Part shown: positions 52,450 to 60,043 of the stretch, in pieces | Layout: each line of letters opens with the position of its first letter | How positions within the stretch are numbered: position 1 is the stretch's first letter | Source of the DNA: Gemmata massiliana | GTDB lineage: Bacteria > Planctomycetota > Planctomycetia > Gemmatales > Gemmataceae | DNA: 64,000 nt | Direction: 5' to 3' | Assembly (NCBI GenBank): GCA_000531095.1 | Contig: HG799465.1 | Location: 359,019-423,018 of the forward strand | Notes under the pieces: generated by a model | Databases searched by the model: none | Told to the model about the DNA's origin: nothing | What the model saw: only the letters and a program-made list of their open reading frames with translations | Made by a program: the position numbers and the translations under genes

Positions 52450-52667
52450 TCGCCTCTTCGTGAAGATCCAGACGCCCTCCCACCTCGTGCGGCGGCAGCC
52501 TTCATTCGCGCCTTCGCTTCAGCTTCCAGTTTCTCTGTGAGTTCGGTAGCGCGCGAGCCTACCATCGCCATTTGCGACTTCGTGAGTTGACGCCGTTCCT
52601 CGTTGAGCGAAAGGACGCAGGTCGCCGGGTCAGCGCGTTGCCAGGTTCCAGAAAGTCATCCATAAAC

Positions 52668-52703
52668 GTCGCCAGCTCCGGCAATATTGCCGGAGCTGGC
52701 GAC
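52668..52703. repeat. 36-bp perfect palindrome centred on AATATT
   Basis: GTCGCCAGCTCCGGCAAT and its exact reverse complement meet with no loop. It has the same length and inner CTCCGG as the 52414 element but different outer arms. Confidence 0.95.
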
Positions 52704-52734
52704 TCAACCAGAATTTGGAGTGCCGGACTTCTGT

Positions 52735-52754
52735 GAAACCGGAATTCCCGTTTC
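52735..52754. repeat. 20-bp imperfect palindrome centred on GAATTC
   Basis: GAAACCGGAATTCCCGTTTC is its own reverse complement except for one mismatched pair. It may be an aged member of the set. Confidence 0.7.
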
Positions 52755-52818
52755 TGAACACACCGCTCCGGGTACGTGCGATTGTTGGAGACGTCGCCCA
52801 CAACCCCGGAACGCACCC

Positions 52819-53148
52819 ATGCCAACAATTTTTCGAATCGATGACCGGACCGCAGACATCCTCGGTATCCCTCGGGAAATGCTCCCGCCACCCGCACCCC
52901 CGATCGATCCGACCAAGCCGCATCCACTGGCGGAACTGTTCAAATCGCTCGAATCGTTCGACCCGTCGAACCCAGACGACGTCACCGCCGCGTGGGAAGG
53001 GATCGAGGACGCGGTCGTCGAGGAGATCACCGTGCGGCACCTGCGCCCCGGACCTGGGTCGCTCGACTGGCTGAACGACCTCACCCTGCAGCCCTCGCCC
53101 GCCTCAATGCTGGCTCCTGAAGAGCCGCCCTCATCCTTTGGTTCTTGA
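52819..53148 (+). CDS. Hypothetical protein upstream of virion-like gene, 109 residues
   Basis: The product (MPTIFRIDDRTADILGIPRE) is acidic and Pro-rich, with DPSNPDDVTAAWEGIEDAVV in the centre. I do not recognise it. The start ATG at 52819 is where a regular coding pattern begins; the frame extends upstream into the palindrome. Phage virion operons often carry such small genes before a structural gene. Confidence 0.5.
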   Translation: MPTIFRIDDRTADILGIPREMLPPPAPPIDPTKPHPLAELFKSLESFDPSNPDDVTAAWEGIEDAVVEEITVRHLRPGPGSLDWLNDLTLQPSPASMLAPEEPPSSFGS

Positions 53149-53160
53149 TTGAATCAGTTC

Positions 53161-53182
53161 AACTGCGGGGATTCCCGCAGTT
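53161..53182. repeat. Palindrome, 9-bp arms, GATT loop
   Basis: AACTGCGGG (53161-53169) pairs exactly with 53174-53182. Confidence 0.85.
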
Positions 53183-53190
53183 ACCGGTGT

Positions 53191-53215
53191 CCGAAGTCTC
53201 CAGATGAGACTTCGG
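53191..53215. repeat. Palindrome, 10-bp arms, CAGAT loop
   Basis: CCGAAGTCTC (53191-53200) pairs exactly with 53206-53215, only eight bases from the preceding palindrome. Confidence 0.85.
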
Positions 53216-53229
53216 GTAGCCCGGATCCT

Positions 53230-53252
53230 GCACCCTCCTTACTCGAGGGTGC
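53230..53252. repeat. Hairpin covering the ribosome site of the next gene
   Basis: GCACCCTC (53230-53237) pairs with 53245-53252, four bases before the ATG at 53256. The right arm GAGGGTG also serves as the likely ribosome-binding site, so the hairpin could block translation. It forms a row of three palindromes with the two before it. Confidence 0.7.
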
Positions 53253-53255
53253 GAC

Positions 53256-54017
53256 ATGGCGATTGGTGACCTGCCCCAGATCGGAATCACGTCCTACGCG
53301 GGCTACACGTTCAACGAGACCGTGGACACCACACTCTACCGCGTGTCCCCGCAGTACGATTCGGCCAAGCGCACGGTTATCGCGTGCGAGTTCACGATCG
53401 GGCTGAAGTGGACCATCGCCAACAAGTTCGGGACGAAGGCGCAGATCCAGGACATGATCGCGCGCCTGACCCGGGCGGGCGAAGAGCTCCGGTACGAGGG
53501 ACGCGGGTTCGGCAACGAGGCCGTGAACCGCGGGGTGGTGAAGGACGTGAACTGGGGACCGCACCCGGGAGACGTAACACTTAAGCCGGTCGGGGCCGGG
53601 CTCGCGGTCGAAGCGGAATGGAAGGTCACGTTCACGATCCCGACGTGCAACGACGCGGTGTTCAACGGGATCATGGAGTGGAACTTCGGGGCCAACTACG
53701 CCATCGACAACGAGGGTGTCACCACGCGCACGATCCGCGGGTATTTGGTGATCGCGAACAACCGGAACCGGCCCGGGGACCGCGCGGTCCCGCGCAGCGC
53801 CGATGCGTTTCGGGCGGCTATCACGCCTGGTCTACTTCGTGGGTTCAAGCGCGAGTCCCAGGAGTTCACCCTGTCGCCGAACAAGTCCAAGCTCGAGTAC
53901 GCGTTCGTGGACAAGGAGATCGGCACGAACGCGCCCGGGGACGGGATCCTCAGCGCCGAGGCCTCCGCGGGGTATTTGGCTGATACGCCCGGAGCGCGGG
54001 CGGCGCGACTCGTATAA
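53256..54017 (+). CDS. Virion-like protein, N-terminal part as assembled (artefactually truncated)
   Basis: As assembled this frame gives 253 residues, but only the codons up to 53967 are genuine. The rest (AGYLADTPGARAARLV) comes from chimeric sequence and a linker. Joining 53256-53967 to 54194-55269 restores one 595-residue protein in frame. The protein is beta-rich (GLKWTIANKFGTKAQIQDMI, then AEWKVTFTIPTCNDAVFNGI). I do not recognise its family; the island context and composition suggest a phage structural or tail protein, at low certainty. Confidence 0.7.
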   Translation: MAIGDLPQIGITSYAGYTFNETVDTTLYRVSPQYDSAKRTVIACEFTIGLKWTIANKFGTKAQIQDMIARLTRAGEELRYEGRGFGNEAVNRGVVKDVNWGPHPGDVTLKPVGAGLAVEAEWKVTFTIPTCNDAVFNGIMEWNFGANYAIDNEGVTTRTIRGYLVIANNRNRPGDRAVPRSADAFRAAITPGLLRGFKRESQEFTLSPNKSKLEYAFVDKEIGTNAPGDGILSAEASAGYLADTPGARAARLV

Positions 54018-54193
54018 CTTCGTATAATGCATGCTATACGAAGTTATGACGCCTGGTCTACTTCGTGGGTTCAAGCGCGAGTCCCAGGAGTTCACCCTGT
54101 CGCCGAACAAGTCCAAGCTCGAGTACGCGTTCGTGGACAAGGAGATCGGCACGAACGCGCCCGGGGACGGGATCCTCAGCGCCGAGGCCTCCG
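53823..54193 (+). repeat. 145-bp exact direct duplication around a mate-pair linker
   Basis: Bases 53823-53967 and 54049-54193 are identical over 145 positions. Between them lie about 42 unrelated bases and a loxP-like linker. Duplicated flanks with a linker in the middle are what an untrimmed circularised mate-pair read produces in an assembly. Confidence 0.95.
54010..54048. other. loxP-like sequence, probable 454 mate-pair linker
   Basis: Bases 54014-54026 and 54035-54047 are the two 13-bp loxP arms (ATAACTTCGTATA and its reverse complement). The 8-base spacer is ATGCATGC, one base from wild-type ATGTATGC. The surrounding TCGT before and ACG after also match the Titanium paired-end adapter as I recall it. 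It should not be treated as a biological recombination site. Confidence 0.93.
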
Positions 54194-55269
54194 AATCGAT
54201 TTCCAGCATTCACGGGCAAGCGCCACTCGCGAGGTGGACCAAGACGTTCCGCGCGACGTACACGCTCCAGCCCGGGCGCGATGTCTCCGCCGCGTGGAAC
54301 GCATTCTTCGACACCATTAAAGATCGTCAAAAAGAGGCCCGGAGCCGGAACGCGGGCGTTTCCCTTATTCCTAAACACTTCTCTGCCGAAGACCCGTCGG
54401 TCTACGGTCCGCGCCAGAAGGTGTCGCTCTCGATGACGTATGAAATAGCTGGCATGTACCTGCCCGCGGCCCTGGGCGCGACCGGGCTGTGGAAGCCGAT
54501 CCCGAACTCGGATTACCGGCTCTGGGCCAACTCCACGGCCACCTCGTTCGGTCCGCGCGGTGGAGCCGGGCTGCGGTTCGACGTGGGGGACGACAAGATC
54601 ATTGACCTGTGCCGGGCCGAAACCCCGCCCCCGACACACGACCTGCGCGAAGGGAACGTCAACATCATCGGGCCGATCGGGGCCGCACTCGGGACCGCGC
54701 TCGCGCAGCAGTTCTTCACGCAACTGCGCGCGGCCCTGGCGCCGACCAAGGCCGCGAGCTGGTTGCACTACGAGGTGTACTCCCGGGTCGTGATCGACTC
54801 CGGCGCAATGGTCGTCAAGACGCTTCCCGAGGAGCCGCTCACGCGCGCCGAGTTGCGCACCGACACCTGGAACGTCGGGCAGATCGGGCGCCTGCCGCTG
54901 GGTACGAACAACGCGCTGCCCCAGGTCGCGAAGTCCCCGGGTGGGAGCCTGCAGGCCGAATTTCCGGGGCCGAACGGAGTGGGCGACACGGGCATTCAGT
55001 ACCGGACCACGCCGACCGTTCACGTTTACATCACCGGTCGCGCGGTCCGGTACGGGTTCGACATCCCGCACCCGCAACTGGTATCTGTGGACGGGTTCCC
55101 GGCCGTCCTGATCTCCACGGGCACGCCGGGCGAAGGGTTCAAGTCGGGGATCGTGGGGCAATCCCTGTACCCGGCGTTCGGCGCGAGCTGGAACTTGCAC
55201 TACGTGGTGCCCGGGCTGAAGGCTGCCCCAGGCGCCCCGTACAACCCGCTCTGGGCGCCGCCCGGATGA
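54031..55269 (+). CDS. Virion-like protein, C-terminal part as assembled
   Basis: The apparent ATG at 54031 lies inside the linker and is not a real start. The genuine sequence continues the gene that starts at 53256, from 54194 on. It reads SISSIHGQAPLARWTKTFRA, TYTLQPGRDVSAAWNAFFDT, GLWKPIPNSDYRLWANSTAT, and ends with LYPAFGASWNLHYVVPG. No membrane segment or signal is seen. The function is unknown; phage tail or baseplate is a guess from context. Its 3' end overlaps a convergent ParB-like gene by 70 bases. Confidence 0.7.
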   Translation: MLYEVMTPGLLRGFKRESQEFTLSPNKSKLEYAFVDKEIGTNAPGDGILSAEASESISSIHGQAPLARWTKTFRATYTLQPGRDVSAAWNAFFDTIKDRQKEARSRNAGVSLIPKHFSAEDPSVYGPRQKVSLSMTYEIAGMYLPAALGATGLWKPIPNSDYRLWANSTATSFGPRGGAGLRFDVGDDKIIDLCRAETPPPTHDLREGNVNIIGPIGAALGTALAQQFFTQLRAALAPTKAASWLHYEVYSRVVIDSGAMVVKTLPEEPLTRAELRTDTWNVGQIGRLPLGTNNALPQVAKSPGGSLQAEFPGPNGVGDTGIQYRTTPTVHVYITGRAVRYGFDIPHPQLVSVDGFPAVLISTGTPGEGFKSGIVGQSLYPAFGASWNLHYVVPGLKAAPGAPYNPLWAPPG

Positions 55270-55955
55270 TCGGCCGCGAGCTCCTCCAGGTGCCGGAACC
55301 GCTGAAGCTGCTCATCGAACGCGGCCAGCACGAGCAGCGCGTCCGCGAGCGCGCGCAGGTCGTCGGCCCGGCTCGTAGCTGGAGCCGGCACGTCCGGCAC
55401 ATAGATCACGGGTGGTGGCGCGGGGAGCGGAGGGCTGGTGGACTGCTTCCGCCGGCGATTCAACTCTTTGTGCGCCGCGTCGATACTCTGCGCGTCGGCG
55501 AGTGCAGGAAGGTCGCCGAACTTCTCAGGTTCCTTCTCCGCGGCCTCGGATACCTTCTTGCCCTTCTCGTAGGTTTTCCCGCTCATTCCGAGTGCCGCGC
55601 CAACTTTGTCACGAGTTCGACCGGCAGTACCATCGGGAAATTTTCCCGATGGTTCCGTCCCCCTGCCGGCTTTCTTGCGCCGGTCAGCATCCGGCTTTTC
55701 CAACTTCTCGATCCGGCGCCCGACTTCTACGAGATCCTCGAGCGCGAGCGGCTCACGGCACGTGTTCTCGTCGCGCTCCGCTTGCAGAGCCGCGATCGCG
55801 TCGTCGAGCGTGTCGAGGACGCGGCAGGGGATATCCGTCCAACCCAGTTTCTTCGCCGCCGTAAGCCGGCGCGCGCCCGCGATCAACTCCAGTCGCGAGT
55901 TGAGTACCAGCGGGTGCAAGAGGTCGAATCCCGCAACCCGATTAGTCCTCGGCAT
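55200..55955 (-). CDS. ParB/Spo0J-like nuclease-domain protein, N-terminus incomplete
   Basis: The protein starts inside the ParB domain at LLHPLVLNSRLELIAGARRL, then AAKKLGWTDIPCRVLDTLDD. A helix-turn-helix-like segment follows (TRDKVGAALGMSGKTYEKGK). The usual first ~25 residues of the domain are missing, so the gene is 5' truncated or frameshifted near 55940. Residues near 102-110 (PSGKFPDGT) come from an embedded palindrome. ParB-like proteins bind DNA in partition or act as CTP switches; many phage and island relatives are uncharacterised. Confidence 0.72.
   Translation of the reverse strand: MPRTNRVAGFDLLHPLVLNSRLELIAGARRLTAAKKLGWTDIPCRVLDTLDDAIAALQAERDENTCREPLALEDLVEVGRRIEKLEKPDADRRKKAGRGTEPSGKFPDGTAGRTRDKVGAALGMSGKTYEKGKKVSEAAEKEPEKFGDLPALADAQSIDAAHKELNRRRKQSTSPPLPAPPPVIYVPDVPAPATSRADDLRALADALLVLAAFDEQLQRFRHLEELAADHPGGAQSGLYGAPGAAFSPGTT
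55629..55653. repeat. 25-bp palindrome inside the ParB-like coding sequence
   Basis: ACCATCGGGAAA, one central T, and its exact reverse complement. It is translated in frame in the ParB-like gene, between two conserved blocks, where relatives have a variable linker. Confidence 0.9.
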
Positions 55956-56334
55956 CGTCGCGCACGTCGCGCAGGGCGTTGGCCACGACGCGCTGGACCT
56001 CGCCCTTGGTCGTGTACGGGACCAACAGGAGCAGAAGTCCGAGCAGGAACAGGAACACCACGCCTAGCACGAGGAGCACCCAGCACAAGGGCGACGGGCG
56101 CACCGCGTACTCGACGTCGATGATCCACTCGTCGTCCCGGCGCCCGCGGGACAGGCGCCCCGTGACCTCGGTTACCGACATCGCCGAACCCAGGCGCGGT
56201 CCCGTGACCTCGAACACCCCGCCCTTGTAGAACCGGACCCGCCCGAGGCGCGCGAGCGCGTGCTCGATGAGTCCCTCCACCTCCGACCCGCGCATCCCCG
56301 TGCGCGCGCGGATCGTCTCCTCGCCCCGGAACAT
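55942..56334 (-). CDS. Hypothetical membrane protein, 130 residues
   Basis: The start is the ATG at 56334. An N-terminal soluble part (GEETIRARTGMRGSEVEGLI, then ALARLGRVRFYKGGVFEVTG) precedes one strong membrane helix (LCWVLLVLGVVFLFLLGLLL) near residues 88-110. The C-terminus is charged. No family recognised. Its end overlaps the start of the ParB-like frame by 14 bases on the same strand. Confidence 0.6.
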   Translation of the reverse strand: MFRGEETIRARTGMRGSEVEGLIEHALARLGRVRFYKGGVFEVTGPRLGSAMSVTEVTGRLSRGRRDDEWIIDVEYAVRPSPLCWVLLVLGVVFLFLLGLLLLLVPYTTKGEVQRVVANALRDVRDDAED

Positions 56335-56516
56335 GTCGACCTCCACTGTTGGGTGCCCCGTGCGCGCCGGAAATCGCGCGCCCCCGGACAAACGCGCCCG
56401 ATGCGCACATCCGGACACTAGCGCACCGGTACCCGAGGATTTGTGCCACTCGCGGTCAACTCCCGATCCGGGTAGGCGCGATACCGGTATCGTTGGCTTC
56501 TTCACGAGGAACGCAC

Positions 56517-57597
56517 ATGGCGGACGCCCTAGATCTGAGGTTCGGGACCGTGTTCCCCGGCGCAGTTGCCGGGAACTTGGCGTTCACGGCCGTGACCATC
56601 AACACGCCCACGTCCCAAGCGGAATGGGCGTTCGACCTCGACGAAGGTCAGGTGGTGTCGCGCCTGTGGTACCGTCCCAACGCGATCGCCGGTACACCCC
56701 CGACGCTCAAGATCAGCCTGCAAGGACGGGACAGGTCGGGGAGCCCGGACGGGACGATCAAGGGCGGGGGCACGCCCGCGTCGAAGGTGTTCAGCCCGTC
56801 GGCCCTGGGGCACGCGGCGGGCACGGGGTACTGGATCGACCTGGACAACACGTACACGGGGGCCACCGGGGGCGAGCGCGTCACGGCGGTCGTCCTACGA
56901 GAGCGGCACCGTCGACGGGAGCAACAACATCGCGGTCACGATCGCGGTCAGCACCGGTGAGGTGCGGCGTTTCCCGTATGCCATCGCGAACGCCTCGGGC
57001 TCCCGGACCCGCCAGGCGACCAAGCCCGTGTTCGGGTACGGGAGCCCGACCACCGCGTACGGGAGCCCGATGAAAGGGGCCACGAGTCAGAACTTCAACA
57101 GCGGCACCACGCCCAACGAGTACGCGCTCGCGTTCACCGCTCCCGCGAGCTACGGCAGCACGTTCCAGGTGGGGCGGTTCGCCTTTGAGATGGGGCTCGC
57201 GGCCGGGCACTCGCTACTCGTGTCCCTTTACAGCGGCACGACCCCGCTGATCACCCGGACGCTGGACACGGACGACGCCGGCTCCACGTCCGCGGGCCTG
57301 TTCGTGGAGCGGTTCTTCGGCGCGCTCCCGACCCTGACGTGCGGGAGCACGTACCGCCTCGGGTTCGCCCCGCAGGACTCGACGAACCAGCTGCTCCGGA
57401 TCGTCAACCAGGACGCGGCCGCGGACTGGGCCGCGTTCCCGTTCGGCACCAACTGCTGGCTCTCGACCCGGAGCGGCGCGGGCGCGTGGACCGACGATTT
57501 CACCAAGCGCCCGTTGATCGAGGCCATAATTACCGACCTGACCAAGCCGACGGGCGGGGGCGGGATGCTCGTTAGCCCCGGGATGTATGGGTTCTGA
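56517..57597 (+). pseudogene. Tail-fibre-like beta-rich protein, one frameshift
   Basis: Two frames join into about 359 residues. The first reads MADALDLRFGTVFPGAVAGN to YWIDLDNTYTGATGG. The second contains SYESGTVDGSNNIAVTIAVS, SGSRTRQATKPVFGYGSPTT and a C-terminal LIEAIITDLTKPTGGGG. A one-base shift near 56845-56885 separates them; two GGGGG runs lie nearby, so a sequencing error is possible. It is Gly/Thr-rich like phage tail or appendage proteins. Its 3' module is duplicated in inverted form just downstream. Confidence 0.6.
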
Positions 57598-57705
57598 TCC
57601 GGGTATCGCTCAAGTCACATCCTCCCGCCGGTGCGAATGCCGCAGTTAAGTACGCCCCCGCCCGTCGGCTTTGTCAGGTCCGTGATGATGGCCTCGATCA
57701 ACGGG
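57510..57705. repeat. 53-bp inverted repeat copying the 3' coding module of the tail-like gene
   Basis: 57510-57562 (plus) and 57653-57705 (minus) match at 49 of 53 positions. Both encode PLIEAIITDLTKPTGGG. The differences are mostly at third codon positions, so this is an old duplication that kept coding constraint. The inverted copy continues to NCGIRTGGRM and a stop. Confidence 0.85.
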
Positions 57706-58327
57706 CCAGCCGGCGCCGGATGAAGAACAGGCCCGGGAGCGCGGTGAGGCACATCACGGCCCCGGGCGGGGCGGGCATGTAGGTGTAGGTAACGGCGAAA
57801 TCCGCGTGCGCGTCCGTGAGCCCCTGGGGCACCGCGGACGCGCTCCCGTTGAACACCAAGAACCGGAACCGATCGTCGAACCCGTGTCCCAGGGTGAACG
57901 GGTTCACGATGTCCGACTGGCTCGGGTCGAAGGCGCCGTTGATGGTGTATGTGAAGGTGTAGGAGACGTGCGCGCGCTCGTTGGGGGACAGGGTAACGGA
58001 CGCGGCCCCACCGTAATCGAGGCGCCCGCCGTCCGCGATACCGTTGAAGCCGAGCGTGCTCAATACCCCGGGGCGGTACGAGATCACGGCCCCGCCCGCT
58101 CCGGCCTGGAAGTCGACGAACCCTTCGACCGTGACCGTTTCCGTGTACGTGACCGAGTACAGTTCGCTGAGCGGGTACGAGTTGACACCGGCACCGGCGA
58201 ACTCCGCGGACCCGGTGAGTCCGGAGATGGTCTTCGATTCGGTCACCGTGAACGCGGCATGAGCGCCGGAGCCGGTGAACGGGATCGCGACACAGGACAG
58301 GATCAGGGCACGGAGGAGGGATCGCAT
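57698..58327 (-). CDS. PEP-CTERM-type secreted protein
   Basis: The 209-residue product has a signal peptide (ALILSCVAIPFTGSGAHAAF), a beta-rich middle, and a C-terminal sorting tail PAPPGAVMCLTALPGLFFIR followed by RRLAR. This is the planctomycete PAPPG form of PEP-CTERM: motif, hydrophobic helix and arginine cluster, recognised by an exosortase. The mature protein is probably displayed on the cell surface. GGAG precedes the ATG at 58327. Its last bases overlap the inverted tail-module fragment. Confidence 0.85.
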   Translation of the reverse strand: MRSLLRALILSCVAIPFTGSGAHAAFTVTESKTISGLTGSAEFAGAGVNSYPLSELYSVTYTETVTVEGFVDFQAGAGGAVISYRPGVLSTLGFNGIADGGRLDYGGAASVTLSPNERAHVSYTFTYTINGAFDPSQSDIVNPFTLGHGFDDRFRFLVFNGSASAVPQGLTDAHADFAVTYTYMPAPPGAVMCLTALPGLFFIRRRLAR

Positions 58328-58605
58328 GGGCGGGCTCCGAAGGTAGGGGTTGTAGGGGCGCGCCCATTAAAGCGCCCTCTCACACGGGGCGCAACCCCAG
58401 TCGCACGAAAAAATCCGCAGTGCCGGAATCACACGGAATTGTGAAGATTGTCCGTCCGCCTCGCGGCCATCTAATTTCTTTTTGGATTCACACGCATGCA
58501 CGGGTAGACTCCCGGAACCGACCAGTGTGCGTCATGTTGAGAAGGACAGGCGGTCTCTTGGTAGATTGTCGCGCGCACTTGGCGGAAGCCCACACAGGAG
58601 CCGGC

Positions 58606-59669
58606 ATGGGAGTCGAGTACGGGGTGCTACGCGGCAAAGTGGACCGGTGGAAGCGCGAGGATCCCCCGGCCAACAGCAACAAATCGCCGCACCTGCAGAT
58701 CCGCATCATGGACGGAACCGGGAGGGCCTGGCGGTCCCCGGTAAACGTCCGCTCTCAGGACAAATCCCTCGTCATCTTCCACCGGGCGGACCCGCTCCAA
58801 GGGCACCCGATTTTGACGTCCCTCGACGCACTGCCCACCGGGTTCACCGATCTGATGAGCGTCACCCGCGGCGCGACCACCGCACTCGACTACTCCCGGG
58901 CGCCGCTGTTCGACTGGCCGACCGGTATCGCGCTGCCCCCGACCGGTGACCCGAACGTCCCGGACGACGACCTGCAGGACGTGGTGAGCCGGCGTCTGAC
59001 CGACCTGCAGGCCGTCGGCGGTGACCTGTTCGTGTTCGGCTCGGTGTGGCACGACCAGGCCGTGAAACCGGGAATCGATCAGGAGTTCGGGACCAAGGAC
59101 GGGGTCCACGACGTCCACATGAATCAGGGCAACAAGACCGGGGACCACTCCGAGGACAACGGGGTGTTCCACGACGGGGGCTGATCCTCAAGTTCCCGGA
59201 CCGGTACGTGGGGCTGTTCTTCCGGTTCAAGACCCAGTGGCTCCCGACCGACGGGAACGGGAACCGCACGAGCGCGTCGCGCGAGATCCCCCCCGGAGTG
59301 ACGCCCGACACCGCGGGTGGCGGTTCGGGCACGCACCCGGTGTTCCCGCGCGTGTACATCGAGCGCGCACTCGTCAACCCGGCCGGTGAGGACCCGGGCA
59401 AGGAGATCGTGGTGCTCGGGAACACGACCACCGAACCCGCGGACCTGACCGGGTGGAGTATCGTGGACAAGAACAACAACGCCGAGGCACTGGGGGGCAT
59501 CCACCTCCCGGCCGGCGGGTCCGTGCAGGTACTGCTGTCCGGGACGGCCCAGCTCTCCAACAAGGGAGGCACGATCCGGTTGGTGAACCCGGCCGGGGAA
59601 CTGATCCACGCGGTCAGCTACGGGAAAGAGGACGCCGTCGAGGGCCGATACGTCCGGTTCATCACCTGA
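58606..59669 (+). pseudogene. DUF2278 (YukJ-like) protein with lamin-tail-like C-terminus, frameshifted
   Basis: The first frame from ATG 58606 (AGGAG upstream) reads GVEYGVLRGKVDRWKRE, VNVRSQDKSLVIFHRADPLQ and GVHDVHMNQGNKTG, the DUF2278 pattern, up to DNGVFHDGG and a stop near 59184. The next frame continues LILKFPDRYVGLFFRFKTQW and a lamin-tail-like domain (IERALVNPAGEDPGKEIVVL). One extra G in the GGGGG run at 59175-59179 would join them into about 354 residues. A sequencing error is more likely than a true mutation. Function unknown. Confidence 0.75.
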
Positions 59670-59683
59670 TCCCGGCACCCGGC

Positions 59684-59717
59684 TCGGGCCGCAGACCACA
59701 TTCGGTCTGCGGCCCGA
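59684..59717 (+). terminator. 14-bp hairpin after the DUF2278 gene
   Basis: TCGGGCCGCAGACC (59684-59697) pairs exactly with 59704-59717 around a 6-base loop. It follows the stop at 59669 and probably ends the transcript. Confidence 0.7.
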
Positions 59718-59750
59718 ACCAGCCGCGACGGGTTTATAGGGCGGATCAAA

Positions 59751-60043
59751 TCACTTCACCGACCAGCGCCGGCATCCAGTCGGACCGGGTCATCACTTGG
59801 TAGTAGCGCGTGGCCGGCTGGCAGATCAGGAACACGACCCGAGGAGATGATCGCTAAGTTCCGGCCTCAGGATGGGAACCCAGGGCCGTGCGTCGTCACC
59901 TTCGGATCCGAGCACATTTGACCCGCCCGCTCATCGGGTGCATGATGGTGCCGTATAATCTTGTGGGCGCCGGTCGAGAAGCCCGGCGCGGATCGGTTAC
60001 ATCGGCCGCACGCCTCCGGTCGGCTTCGGTGTTGAGGAAAGGG
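59751..60043. other. Gap with a short minus-strand gene fragment
   Basis: At about 59751-59835 the minus strand reads VVFLICQPATRYYQVMTRSD, then WMPALVGEVI and a stop, which looks like the end of a lost gene. The rest shows no gene. Confidence 0.35.

Larger units (their letters stand above)
51789..52625 (-). pseudogene. ParB-like/antirepressor-like reading frame riddled with palindromes
   Basis: From the 5' side, CVLSLNEERRQLTKSQMAMV and KGETRDHVGKTIGVSGRLIH resemble ParB-like DNA-binding proteins of planctomycetes. The 3' part, FKDQEWATVTEMVMVADDGK then SRVLAMIDARKVKPEICEK, resembles a P22-type antirepressor N-terminus with a ~10-residue internal deletion. Between them, and within them, five palindromes are translated in frame. 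There is no clear start; the 5' part continues out of frame near 52625. It is probably a decayed fusion, yet 260 codons remain open. Confidence 0.6.

Noticed and set aside
54014..54047. A natural loxP/Cre-type recombination site
   Set aside because: It is flanked by an exact duplication and chimeric bases, and adapter-like bases surround it; removing it restores a gene. A sequencing linker explains everything.
54058..55200. Long minus-strand frame opposite the virion-like gene
   Set aside because: The plus-strand gene keeps its frame across the repaired junction and has sensible composition; the minus frame is Arg/Gly-rich shadow.
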